Assembly (NCBI GenBank): GCA_015062245.1
Contig: SUVA01000008.1
Location: 1-52,979, forward strand
Source: Alphaproteobacteria bacterium
GTDB lineage: Bacteria; Pseudomonadota; Alphaproteobacteria; CAAHEQ01; UBA3637
Reading direction: 5' to 3'
DNA: 52,979 nt
The notes under the pieces were generated by a model. It did no database searches, had not been told where the DNA came from, and was given only the letters and a program-made list of their open reading frames with translations. This document shows positions 24,002 through 31,410 of this stretch, one piece after another; the first letter of the stretch is position 1; every line of letters starts with the position of its first letter. A program made the position numbers and the translations under genes.

Positions 24002-24463
24002 ATGAAACTGATTGTAGAATATTTGGAAAATTATGATAAAGCTTGGGGGACTTTGGGATTTAAGCACACGGATGATTCGGGCTTTGACCTGCGCGCTGCC
24101 ATTAAAGAACCTATGGTGGTAAAAGCGGGTACACATGCCCTTATTCCCAATGGCGTTAAGTTAAAATTGGAATCTGATAATAACGCTTATGAAATTCAAA
24201 CGCGCCCCCGTTCAGGACTGGCGGCCAGAAATGGCATTGGTTTAGTCAATTCCATTGGCACTTATGATTATGGTTTTAGGGGGGAATTTATCACCATTTT
24301 GAGTAACTGGGGAAAAACAGATTTCATTGTCAATCCTGGTGACAGAATTTGTCAAGCCATTGTTTGTCCAATTGTACGCCCAGAAATTGTGGAAGTCGAT
24401 AAAATTGAAACAAACGACACAACAAGAGGCGTTGGCGGACTAGGATCAACTGGAAGGAAGTAA
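24002..24463 (+). CDS. dut: Deoxyuridine 5'-triphosphate nucleotidohydrolase (dUTPase)
   Basis: 153 aa. The five trimeric-dUTPase motifs are present: DSGFDLRA (25-32), RPRSGLA (68-74), GLVNSIGTYDYGFRGE (80-95) with catalytic Asp89, GDRICQAI (113-120) and RGVGGLGSTG (142-151). Motif III reads GTYDYGFRG rather than the common GTIDSDYRG, but the catalytic Asp is kept. The enzyme converts dUTP to dUMP, keeping uracil out of DNA. The next ORF begins directly after its stop. Confidence 0.95.
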   Translation: MKLIVEYLENYDKAWGTLGFKHTDDSGFDLRAAIKEPMVVKAGTHALIPNGVKLKLESDNNAYEIQTRPRSGLAARNGIGLVNSIGTYDYGFRGEFITILSNWGKTDFIVNPGDRICQAIVCPIVRPEIVEVDKIETNDTTRGVGGLGSTGRK

Positions 24464-25369
24464 ATGCCTTACGTTTTTCAAAAAGAAATTGAAAAAACTT
24501 ATCCACATTACACAGGATGTGAAAAGTTTGATTCTTTATATCATTTAAATGACATTTTTAAAGATTCCTCTTATTTTTTAATCAATATTTTTTTTGAAGC
24601 ATACGAAGATATTTTAGTAACTGAGATTGTTGATTTTTTGGAATCAACCGCTACTGAGTACAAAATTTCACACTATGTTGTTCGTTGCGAAAAAAGCTCT
24701 GAAACTAACCCTATGCCTGCTGTTGCTTTCGCAAATATCGATAATAATGTTAACTTAAAAAAATGTGCTAATTACATCCAAAAGCAATTAAAACTAGGGT
24801 ATAATTGTATTATTCATGAAGTTATATCAGGATTATACCCTTCAAACCGGTTGGATTGGTTATACAGTTTTGGGATTTGGTATAAAGATTCCATGCCCCA
24901 AATAGAAATTTATCCTGCGACTGATGCCAGTAGTATCAAATGGGGTAAATTATCACCGTTAGATCTTATTTCTTTGGATAACAATCTAAATATCAAACAT
25001 ACAAAAATTCGTGATGCAGAAAGTATTGAAAAGTACCAAGAAATAAAAATAAATGAATGGATCGAACAATTTAAAAGAGAAATTGATGATAACTTTCCTC
25101 AAAAAAATCTTTTTATAAACTTTCAAACTTTATCCAATAAATTAAAAAGTTCAAACCATCTACTTTATGATATAAACAAAATTGATTCATATATTCGTCA
25201 AACAAAAGATAAACTTGTTGATATTTCATTAAAATATTCATCTTATGCTCAAATGAATAATATAAATCCAGATAATAGTGTCATACATGGATCCCTACTT
25301 TACAATTTGAGAATGATTATTTGGGATATTTCCACAAACAAGCGTTGGCAATATTTAACAAAAGGGTAA
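24464..25369 (+). CDS. Unknown protein translationally coupled to dut
   Basis: 301 aa, soluble, Ile/Asn/Lys/Tyr-rich. The ATG abuts the dut stop with no gap. No known domain is recognised. The N-terminal half alternates strands and helices (FLINIFFEAYEDILVTEIVDFL); the C-terminal third is helical with a possible coiled-coil segment around 190-255. Base composition is clearly more AT-rich than dut, so it may have been acquired together with the following GT10 gene. A polysaccharide-modification role is only suggested by that neighbour. Confidence 0.65.
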   Translation: MPYVFQKEIEKTYPHYTGCEKFDSLYHLNDIFKDSSYFLINIFFEAYEDILVTEIVDFLESTATEYKISHYVVRCEKSSETNPMPAVAFANIDNNVNLKKCANYIQKQLKLGYNCIIHEVISGLYPSNRLDWLYSFGIWYKDSMPQIEIYPATDASSIKWGKLSPLDLISLDNNLNIKHTKIRDAESIEKYQEIKINEWIEQFKREIDDNFPQKNLFINFQTLSNKLKSSNHLLYDINKIDSYIRQTKDKLVDISLKYSSYAQMNNINPDNSVIHGSLLYNLRMIIWDISTNKRWQYLTKG

Positions 25370-25373
25370 AATA

Positions 25374-26339
25374 ATGACAAAAACTGTTAAAATCGGCTTT
25401 CGTGCCTTTGGTGATAACTTTAATCCAAACAACTTTTTACCGATAAAACTCTTATCAGATAAATATGATTTTCAGGTTTCGGATAATCCTGACTATTTAT
25501 TTTACACACCGGCCGACAATACCCATCATGATTTGGATTGCATTCGTATTTTTTGGACAGGTGAAAACATCATTCCTAACTTTAACTATTGCGATTATGC
25601 CATTGGTTTTTCTCATCTTTCTTTTAACGACAGATATATGCGATTACCGCTGTGGGCCACCTATAAAAAAGCATTGGATTTAGCCATCAATCGCCAAGAC
25701 TCAATCACGAAAGAATCAGCCCTTAATCGTGATTTTTGTTCAACCGTTATTTCAAATGCAAAACAAACAGACGGTGTGCGTGAAAAAATGTTTGAAATTT
25801 TATCATCTTATAAAACGGTCGCCTCAGGCGGTAAATGGAAAAATTCTGTCGGTGGTCCTGTTGCAGATAAAATTGATTTTCAAAAAAACTATAAATTTTG
25901 CCTTTGTGCCGAAAACACTTATGCACCAGGATACACCACCGAAAAGATACTGGAAGCTTTTGCCAGCAACTGTATCCCCATTTATTACGGTGATCCTTTG
26001 GCTGTCTTGGATTTCAACCCGAAGGCTTTCATAAACGCACATGATTTTGATAATATGGATGCTTTGTTGCAACGGGTCAAAGAGATTGATACGAATGATG
26101 AATTATATTGGCAGATTTTACAAGAACCACTCTTTTTGCCAAACACATTGGAAAAGTATTCAGATCAAAAAATTTATGAATTTTTTGATAATATCTTTTC
26201 ACAACCTTTAAACAAAGCCAAAAGGCGCTTTTATTTCAAACCCTATCAGGATTTTGATTATCGGAATTTAAAGGTTCGGGATATAAAACTGATTTTAAAA
26301 TACTTCTTTCTGAGCAGATTTAAACGCAAAAAGCATTAA
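25374..26339 (+). CDS. GT10 family fucosyltransferase-like glycosyltransferase
   Basis: 321 aa. RIFWTGENI (58-66), RYMRLPLW (87-94), FCSTVISNAK (121-130) and CAENTYAPGYTTEKILEAF (178-196) followed by SNCIPIYYGDP (198-208) are the donor-binding and core motifs of alpha-1,3/4-fucosyltransferases (GT10). It would transfer fucose or a related deoxy-sugar from a GDP donor to a surface glycan on the cytoplasmic face. The C-terminal basic, aromatic tail (RRFYFKPYQDFDYRN, FFLSRFKRKKH) resembles the membrane-association tail of Helicobacter enzymes. No other glycan genes are adjacent. Confidence 0.88.
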   Translation: MTKTVKIGFRAFGDNFNPNNFLPIKLLSDKYDFQVSDNPDYLFYTPADNTHHDLDCIRIFWTGENIIPNFNYCDYAIGFSHLSFNDRYMRLPLWATYKKALDLAINRQDSITKESALNRDFCSTVISNAKQTDGVREKMFEILSSYKTVASGGKWKNSVGGPVADKIDFQKNYKFCLCAENTYAPGYTTEKILEAFASNCIPIYYGDPLAVLDFNPKAFINAHDFDNMDALLQRVKEIDTNDELYWQILQEPLFLPNTLEKYSDQKIYEFFDNIFSQPLNKAKRRFYFKPYQDFDYRNLKVRDIKLILKYFFLSRFKRKKH

Positions 26340-26343
26340 AACC

Positions 26344-26372
26344 TTGACTTTTAAGGGGCGTTCGGTTAGAAT
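26344..26372 (+). promoter_or_regulatory. Orphan duplicate of the ettA promoter
   Basis: TTGACT (26344-26349), 17 bp, TAGAAT (26367-26372), with GGGGC and GCCCC placed symmetrically around the -10. The whole block through the AAAGAAAGGA leader is nearly identical to the ettA promoter at 27860-27888, but no coding region follows. Confidence 0.75.
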
Positions 26373-26378
26373 AGCCCC

Positions 26379-26458
26379 AATTTTAATTTAAAGAAAGGAC
26401 AGGAATATCCATCCATTTAAATTATAAATAAAGCCCCAACCTGGGGCTTTATTTTATC
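26379..26458 (+). ncRNA. Candidate ~80-nt small RNA
   Basis: The orphan promoter predicts a start near 26379 and an intrinsic terminator ends near 26455. No start codon with an acceptable frame lies between. Inside, AATTTAAA (26385-26392) pairs with TTTAAATT (26416-26423) and leaves the ribosome-binding-site-like AAAGAAAGGA in the loop. It may be a regulatory RNA or simply the remnant of a deleted gene. Confidence 0.45.
26427..26453 (+). terminator. Terminator of the candidate small RNA / GT10 unit
   Basis: AATAAAGCCCC (26427-26437), loop AACCT, GGGGCTTTATT (26443-26453), then TTATCTT. This is an 11-bp perfect stem. Confidence 0.9.
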
Positions 26459-26577
26459 TTCCTGTATGTTTCAATTTAGCGACGTTTGATGTTTGGGCAA
26501 AATACGAAGTTGTTTCTCCGACACCAATAATTTTCTCAAAAGTCAATAAATATTCTTACATAACTTTCCTTTTTTGT

Positions 26578-27531
26578 TTATCTTGATTTTCCTGCTTTTG
26601 GATTTAAATAACTCGGCTTTCTATTAGCCAACGCCGAAAGACGAGCAATCAGTCCCGTACGAACTGTTGTTGTTCCATTCTTTCTAACAGTCACTTTTTG
26701 AAGTTTTCCATCTTTATCATATTCAACTTCCATTCCTTTACGATCTTTTTTTGTTGTTAGCGCCAATTGCCCCTTATCATCGTAATATTTAACTTCTTCA
26801 TCACCATTGTTGCTTATTTTTGTTTCTACTTCTAGTTTTCCATTACGATCCATTCTTTTTGTGGTTTTAGTTCCATCTTTAGAGGTGTGTACTTCACTTA
26901 ATACATTACCCTCTAAGCTAAAAGTTTTTTCGGTCTTAGAACCATCTGCAGAAGTCTGTATTTCCTCCAACACAGAAATCTTACCATCTAATGCATTTTT
27001 AATAGATTTTTTTTCAATTTTATTGCCTTTAGCATCAGAAAACTCTTCTTGTACTTCACCATTTTCTTCTTGTATCAAATTCCGACTTCCATCTGCATAA
27101 CGAAACAAAATTTGTTTTTTTCCAGGACGTCTTATATTATTTTTTAAAACACCATTTTTATCACGCCCTATACCAATCCTTTCTGGAATATTTTGCTCAA
27201 TCTCGACATTACCTTTTCTATCCTCACGTTCAGAGTGGATAAGCGTTTCTGAACCTTGTTTAAGATCAAAGTATTTTTCTGTTTTTATACCATCGGCACT
27301 TTCATTTCTCTCTCTTAATAAATCCCTTCTCAGCACACCTTCCATATCACGCACAAATCCAATTGAGATATCCGTTGTTGTTCCATCTTTTTCTTTTCTA
27401 ATAGCTTGACCATTTCCGTATATCTCGATTGACAAACCATCAATCTCCATTGTTTCAACAACTTCACTTCTATTATATCCTTCTTTTTCCCGTAAAGTTT
27501 TCATTTTTAAATATAAATCTTGTTTATTCAT
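26578..27531 (-). CDS. Unknown hydrophilic repeat protein controlled by leader cassette 1
   Basis: 317 aa, no signal peptide. Much of it consists of irregular ~20-aa beta-type repeats with DGxxxxKxxxxxG patterns (SADGSKTEKTFS, SKDGTKTTKRMDRNGKLE, YYDDKGQLALTTKKDRKGME, YDKDGKLQKVTV), reminiscent of YD/MORN-like repeats. No catalytic domain is visible. AAAAAGGAG precedes the start at 27531. Directly upstream lie a U7 hairpin, a conserved small ORF and a promoter box, all homologous to the region before 29629-30453. Function unknown. Confidence 0.7.
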   Translation of the reverse strand: MNKQDLYLKMKTLREKEGYNRSEVVETMEIDGLSIEIYGNGQAIRKEKDGTTTDISIGFVRDMEGVLRRDLLRERNESADGIKTEKYFDLKQGSETLIHSEREDRKGNVEIEQNIPERIGIGRDKNGVLKNNIRRPGKKQILFRYADGSRNLIQEENGEVQEEFSDAKGNKIEKKSIKNALDGKISVLEEIQTSADGSKTEKTFSLEGNVLSEVHTSKDGTKTTKRMDRNGKLEVETKISNNGDEEVKYYDDKGQLALTTKKDRKGMEVEYDKDGKLQKVTVRKNGTTTVRTGLIARLSALANRKPSYLNPKAGKSR

Positions 27532-27543
27532 TTTTTCTCCTTT

Positions 27544-27705
27544 TTAAATATAAAAAAACACCGATGGGGTTATCCCATTGGTGGTGGTTATCAAAAATTT
27601 TGTAAAATTACAGATTAACTTTCTTGGCAATACCCCCCCCACGCACAAAAAAACCTTATTTTTCAAAGACTTATTTTGTGAGGTTGAAGCAATACAGTAT
27701 ACCAT
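27544..27705 (-). CDS. Conserved leader peptide of cassette 1
   Basis: 53 codons from an ATG at 27705 with AAAGGATAA just upstream. Residues 7-20 read STSQNKSLKNKVFL, and GGVLP follows a G8 tract; the same core occurs in cassette 2 (STYRNKSLKNKDFL ... GGVLP). The frame stays open through the terminator hairpin and stops 12 bp before the downstream gene, so here the hairpin lies inside the ORF. Translation is inferred from the ribosome-binding site and the matching frame; it could instead be an RNA element. Confidence 0.5.
   Translation of the reverse strand: MVYCIASTSQNKSLKNKVFLCVGGVLPRKLICNFTKFLITTTNGITPSVFFYI
27552..27583 (-). terminator. Attenuator-like hairpin with U7 before gene 26578-27531
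   Basis: On the minus strand CACCAATGGG pairs with CCCATCGGTG (one mismatch) around a 5-nt loop and is followed by seven T residues. The T-run ends 20 bp before the start codon, leaving the ribosome-binding site free. The position is that of an attenuator rather than of a terminator for an upstream gene. Confidence 0.65.
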
Positions 27706-27749
27706 GTTTATCCTTTCTACATCTTCATTTTTGCATATTTTTGAGGGTA

Positions 27750-27755
27750 TGTCAA
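27750..27755 (-). promoter_or_regulatory. Promoter box of leader cassette 1
   Basis: TTGACA on the minus strand within CTTGACATnCCC, a block conserved in cassette 2, as is the downstream AAAATATGCAAAA. The -10 at 17-bp spacing is poor (AAAAAT), so either an activator or an unusual sigma specificity would be needed. The 27756-27859 stretch between this box and the ettA promoter holds nothing recognisable. Confidence 0.5.
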
Positions 27756-27859
27756 GTGATTTTTTTATTTTTAATTTTTTTATCATTATAACTGGTTTTA
27801 GACCCGAAGCATCCCATGGATTCTTCCCCCATAAAGGGTTTCAAATGAGATAAAAGCTC

Positions 27860-27888
27860 TTGACTTTTTGGGGGTGTTCGGTTAGAAT
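27860..27888 (+). promoter_or_regulatory. ettA promoter
   Basis: TTGACT (27860-27865), 17 bp, TAGAAT (27883-27888). GGGGT (27871-27875) and ACCCC (27890-27894) flank the -10 as an inverted repeat. The leader of about 28 nt carries AAAGAAAGGA. Confidence 0.8.
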
Positions 27889-27922
27889 AACCCCAATTTT
27901 AATTTAAAGAAAGGATTTCAAA

Positions 27923-29599
27923 ATGGCATCGTATCAATATATTTATGTAATGAAGGATTTATGCAAAACTTTCCCCGGTGGAAAAGAGGTTTTAAAGCAT
28001 ATTTGGCTGAGCTTTTTCCCTGGCGCTAAAATCGGCGTTATCGGTCCCAACGGTGCCGGTAAATCAACTTTAATGAAGATTATGGCGGGCTTAGATGACA
28101 ACTTCACGGGTGAAGCTTGGCCGGCCGAAGGCGTCAAAGTCGGATACCTACCCCAAGAACCGCAACTGGACCCCACAAAAAACGTCATAGAAAACATCAT
28201 GGATGGCGTGGGCGAAGTCAGGGATTTGATGAAACGTTGGGAAGAAGTCAACAATGCCTTTGCCGATCCCGATGCCGATATGGATAAACTGTTGGCCGAA
28301 CAGGCTGAATTACAGGAAAAAATTGATGCTGTGGGCGGTTGGGATTTTGAACGAAACGTAGAAATCGCCATGGATGCTTTGCGTTGTCCGCCGGCCGACG
28401 CCGATGTAACAAAGCTGTCCGGTGGTGAAAAACGCCGTGTGGCCTTATGTCGTTTGTTGTTATCCAAACCGGATATGTTATTATTGGATGAACCGACCAA
28501 CCACTTGGATGCCGAATCTGTTGCCTGGTTACAGGTCTTTTTAAAGAACTTCCCAAATACCGTTGTGATGATTACACACGACCGTTACTTCTTGGATAAT
28601 GTGACGGGGTGGATTTTGGAAATGGATCGTGGCGAAGGTATCCCCTACGAAGGCAACTATACCAAGTGGTTAGAAGCCAAAGAAAAACGTTTGCAAATTG
28701 AAAAGAATGCCGAAGATAAACGCCAAAAAACATTAAAGGAAGAATTGGAATGGGTGCGTTCCAGTCCAAAAGCACGCCAAGCAAAATCAAAGGCTCGTAT
28801 CACGGCATATGAAGAATTATTGAAAAAATCAAACGAAAAAGTCCCCGATATTGCCCAGATTGTCATTCCGGCCGGTCCCCGCTTGGGTGATTTGGTTTTA
28901 AAGGCCGAAGGACTGAGCAAAGCCTTTGGCGACAAGTTGTTGTTTGATGATTTAAGTTTCAACCTGCCCGCCGGGGGTATCGTGGGCGTTATTGGTCCCA
29001 ACGGTGCCGGCAAAACAACTTTAATGCGTATTATCACAGGTCAAGAAACACCCGATTCAGGTACTTTCCGTGTTGGGGAAACGGTGAAACTCGGCTATGT
29101 AGATCAAAGCCGTGATTCTTTGAACGACAACAACACCGTGTGGCAGGAAATTTCCGATGGCAACGATATGCTGACTTTGGGCAAACGTGAGGTATCCAGC
29201 CGTGCCTATGTGGCGCAATTTAATTTTAAAGGTGGGGATCAACAAAAGAAAATCGGCATGCTGTCCGGTGGTGAACGCAACCGTGTGCATATGGCTAAAA
29301 TGTTAAAATCAGGCGCCAACGTCTTATTATTGGACGAACCGACAAACGATTTGGATGTGGATACCTTGCGTGCGTTGGAAGAAGCCCTGATGGACTTCCC
29401 TGGATGCGCCGTTATTACATCACATGACCGTTGGTTTTTGGACAGATTGGCAACACATATTTTGGCCTTTGAAGGCGACAGCCGTGTTGTTTGGTTTGAA
29501 GGCAACTATGCCGAATACGAAGCCGACCGCAAACGCCGTTTGGGTATTGATGCCGATACACCACATCGCATTAAATACAAACCCATTGAAAGAAAATAA
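27923..29599 (+). CDS. ettA: Energy-dependent translational throttle protein EttA (ABC-F)
   Basis: 558 aa. Two ABC domains are visible, with Walker [10 protein letters not shown] (41-49) and GPNGAGKTT (358-366), signatures [15 protein letters not shown] and [15 protein letters not shown], and Walker [15 protein letters not shown] and [14 protein letters not shown]. An arm insert lies after the first ABC core, and a linker ([19 protein letters not shown], then ARQAKSKAR) connects the two domains; there are no membrane helices. EttA binds the ribosomal E site and gates the first elongation step according to ATP/ADP level. It has its own promoter and a terminator 2 bp after the stop. Confidence 0.95.
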   Translation: MASYQYIYVMKDLCKTFPGGKEVLKHIWLSFFPGAKIGVIGPNGAGKSTLMKIMAGLDDNFTGEAWPAEGVKVGYLPQEPQLDPTKNVIENIMDGVGEVRDLMKRWEEVNNAFADPDADMDKLLAEQAELQEKIDAVGGWDFERNVEIAMDALRCPPADADVTKLSGGEKRRVALCRLLLSKPDMLLLDEPTNHLDAESVAWLQVFLKNFPNTVVMITHDRYFLDNVTGWILEMDRGEGIPYEGNYTKWLEAKEKRLQIEKNAEDKRQKTLKEELEWVRSSPKARQAKSKARITAYEELLKKSNEKVPDIAQIVIPAGPRLGDLVLKAEGLSKAFGDKLLFDDLSFNLPAGGIVGVIGPNGAGKTTLMRIITGQETPDSGTFRVGETVKLGYVDQSRDSLNDNNTVWQEISDGNDMLTLGKREVSSRAYVAQFNFKGGDQQKKIGMLSGGERNRVHMAKMLKSGANVLLLDEPTNDLDVDTLRALEEALMDFPGCAVITSHDRWFLDRLATHILAFEGDSRVVWFEGNYAEYEADRKRRLGIDADTPHRIKYKPIERK

Positions 29600-29601
29600 A
29601 A

Positions 29602-29623
29602 AAAGCCCCAATGAAGGGGCTTT
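29602..29623. terminator. Bidirectional terminator between ettA and the convergent unknown gene
   Basis: AAAGCCCC, loop AATGA(A), GGGGCTTT; T-rich tracts follow on both strands. It lies 2 bp after the ettA stop and 5 bp from the stop of the opposite gene. Confidence 0.88.
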
Positions 29624-29628
29624 CATTA

Positions 29629-30453
29629 TTAACGACCACCTCTGGCTTGAGTTTGAGCCACAAAAGCTTGTGTATCCTTAACATCATCGCGTGCATTTTT
29701 CTTTTGCTCTTCTGTTGAAAATGGATTTTTTTCCACCTGTTTTGCCCAATGATTGAGTGCTTTTTTATCATCACTATTATAAGCGATCAGTCCCATCATT
29801 TCTTGGGCGCTTGGATATCCAGCTTTTGCAAATGCTTCCAAAAACTCTAATGATTTTTTTGCTAAAGGTGTGGGAAGTCCAGAACTTTTATCGTCTACTC
29901 TGTATTGTAACCTGCCGAAAAAAGGAGCTATTTCTTTATTAAAATGTTGCCCTTCTTCTGGAGATAGATATTTAGGATCTAATTCTGGTATACCGATTGA
30001 ATTCATTTCTTCTAACTCTCCCAATAATGAATCATTAGATGTTGCTTTTGAATTCACTTTTTTAACATCACGGATAAAATCCGAAAAACCAAGCCTCATT
30101 ATTAGGCCATTATTTGTTTTTTGTTCTTCTGTTGCAAAAGGATTATCTAACACTTGTTGAGCCGTAACTATTTTTCCAAATGCACTATCCTGAGTAGCTA
30201 CATTTAATTCTTGCGCAAGAGGATAACCTTTTTCAATAAATTCAGTAAAAAGTCTAAGACCTTCACCCGCTATGCGTCCTGTGTTTTTTGCAAATAACTT
30301 ATATAAAAACATTTCCATTTCTTTATTATGGGCGTTGGATGATGTCGCATCAGGTACATTCCCAAGCATCGTTGGAAGTGCCCTTTCAAATTCATCCCCT
30401 TCTATAAAAAGCATATGAGTATAGTATCCTTTTAATCTATCAAATAATCCCAT
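29629..30453 (-). CDS. Unknown protein with two internal Sel1-like repeats, controlled by leader cassette 2
   Basis: 274 aa, soluble, helical. An internal duplication is visible: FIEKGYPLAQELNV...VLDNPFATEEQK (about 70-109) and AFAKAGYPSAQEMMG...VEKNPFSTEEQK (about 210-253). The xAxxGYPxAQEMxG core is that of Sel1-type helical repeats, which usually mediate protein contacts. No signal peptide or catalytic motif is seen. Leader cassette 2 precedes it, although the protein is unrelated to the one behind cassette 1. Confidence 0.7.
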   Translation of the reverse strand: MGLFDRLKGYYTHMLFIEGDEFERALPTMLGNVPDATSSNAHNKEMEMFLYKLFAKNTGRIAGEGLRLFTEFIEKGYPLAQELNVATQDSAFGKIVTAQQVLDNPFATEEQKTNNGLIMRLGFSDFIRDVKKVNSKATSNDSLLGELEEMNSIGIPELDPKYLSPEEGQHFNKEIAPFFGRLQYRVDDKSSGLPTPLAKKSLEFLEAFAKAGYPSAQEMMGLIAYNSDDKKALNHWAKQVEKNPFSTEEQKKNARDDVKDTQAFVAQTQARGGR

Positions 30454-30478
30454 TTTTTGTTCCTTTCATTTGAGTTAT

Positions 30479-30510
30479 AAAAAAACACCGATGGTACAAA
30501 ACCATCCGTG
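30479..30510 (-). terminator. Attenuator-like hairpin with U7 before gene 29629-30453
   Basis: On the minus strand CACGGATGG pairs with CCATCGGTG (one mismatch) around loop TTTTGTA, followed by seven T residues. The gene start is 25 bp further. It corresponds in place and partly in sequence to the hairpin at 27552-27583. Confidence 0.65.
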
Positions 30511-30534
30511 CAGATTGTTAAAAATTTTGTTAAA

Positions 30535-30633
30535 TTATGGAATAAGGCTAGGCAATACCCCCCCCCACATTCGTAAAAAGTCCTTGTTTTTCAAAGACTT
30601 ATTTCTATAAGTTGAAGTGGTATAATGTTGCAT
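30535..30633 (-). CDS. Conserved leader peptide of cassette 2
   Basis: 32 codons plus stop, ATG at 30633 behind AAAGGATAA. Residues 7-20 read STYRNKSLKNKDFL and residues 24-28 GGVLP, encoded across a G9 tract. Compared with cassette 1, the net length difference in the variable segment is exactly one codon, so the downstream frame is preserved. Unlike cassette 1 it stops before the hairpin. Confidence 0.5.
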   Translation of the reverse strand: MQHYTTSTYRNKSLKNKDFLRMWGGVLPSLIP

Positions 30634-30676
30634 TTTTATCCTTTCACACCACAACTTTTGCATATTTTACGGGGAA

Positions 30677-30682
30677 TGTCAA
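30677..30682 (-). promoter_or_regulatory. Promoter box of leader cassette 2
   Basis: TTGACA on the minus strand in CTTGACATTCCCC. At 17-bp spacing the -10 would be AAAAGT, as weak as in cassette 1. The conserved AAAATATGCAAAA lies between. Confidence 0.5.
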
Positions 30683-30701
30683 GAACTTTTTTAAGTAAAC
30701 T

Positions 30702-30726
30702 AAAAGCCCCAAAATTCGGGGCTTTT
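30702..30726 (-). terminator. Terminator at the end of the alpha operon (after rplQ)
   Basis: AAAAGCCCC, 7-nt loop, GGGGCTTTT; on the minus strand it is followed by AGTTTACTT. It lies 23 bp after the rplQ stop. Confidence 0.85.
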
Positions 30727-30749
30727 AATTTCAACCAAAATAATTCGGA

Positions 30750-31295
30750 TTACACACCTGTGTTTGTTTTACGAATAACGGTTGTCTTTTTGGCGACACC
30801 TGCACCGGTAATTTTACCGGCATTTTCAGTATGTGTTTTCTTGGTTTTCAATTCAGGCTTAGCGGATTTCTTTTCTTCCACTTTTTCTTCTGTTTCAACC
30901 TCAATAATTTTACCGGAATCTTGACCTTTGGCTTTCACATCACGGTCAACCAATTCAACGATAGCCATAGGAGCGCTGTCACCATAGCGGAAACCGGCTT
31001 TTAAAACACGCACATAACCACCGTTGCGTTTTTCGTAACGTTTCACCAAAACGGTCATCAATTTTTCAACCATTTTTTCTTCACGCAGGAAAGCCAACAA
31101 TTGGCGTCTTGCATGTAATGTACCGTCTTCGGCTTTTGTCACCAATTTTTCAAAAATTGGGCTCAATTCTTTTGCCTTGGGTAAAGTTGTTTTAATTTGC
31201 TCGTGTTTAATCAAAGCGTTTGCCAAGTTTGCAAACATTGCCCGACGATGAGCGATTTTCTTGTTCAAAGTTCTTTTTTTAAATCCGTGACGCAT
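30750..31295 (-). CDS. rplQ: 50S ribosomal protein L17
   Basis: 181 aa. The L17 core ([21 protein letters not shown] ... [17 protein letters not shown]) takes about 120 residues. A low-complexity Lys/Glu/Thr-rich tail of about 55 residues follows ([22 protein letters not shown]). Tails like this are common in alphaproteobacterial L17, though this one is long. It is the last gene of the ribosomal block and is separated from rpoA by 114 bp that contain a strong hairpin. Confidence 0.96.
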   Translation of the reverse strand: MRHGFKKRTLNKKIAHRRAMFANLANALIKHEQIKTTLPKAKELSPIFEKLVTKAEDGTLHARRQLLAFLREEKMVEKLMTVLVKRYEKRNGGYVRVLKAGFRYGDSAPMAIVELVDRDVKAKGQDSGKIIEVETEEKVEEKKSAKPELKTKKTHTENAGKITGAGVAKKTTVIRKTNTGV

Positions 31296-31383
31296 TTTTC
31301 TTTCCTTTCGTTAAAGTGCTTTGATGGACAAAGCGGATTGTTTGCTGTTCCTTCCACCCGCCGTCACGCGTGCAAAGGACAGA

Positions 31384-31410
31384 CGCCCGAGACCTCTCGG
31401 GCGGTTTTTT
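31384..31410 (+). terminator. Terminator-like hairpin facing the plus strand, between rpoA and rplQ
   Basis: CGCCCGAGA (31384-31392), CC, TCTCGGGCG (31395-31403), then GTTTTTTT on the plus strand, 6-7 bp from the rpoA stop. The T-run is on the wrong side for the minus-strand ribosomal transcript, so it would terminate antisense transcription, or act as a 3' stabiliser or processing stem for rpoA mRNA. Confidence 0.7.

Noticed and set aside
24499-24507. Perfect DnaA-box sequence TTATCCACA (another at 38755-38763; near matches at 361-369 and 52194-52202)
   Set aside because: The perfect copies are single and inside coding regions, without clustering or an AT-rich unwinding element, so an origin is not supported.
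27631-27640. C8 run (and C9 at 30548-30556) as an assembly error
   Set aside because: Homopolymer errors are possible, but both cassettes keep the same downstream leader frame with their respective run lengths, which argues that the lengths are real.
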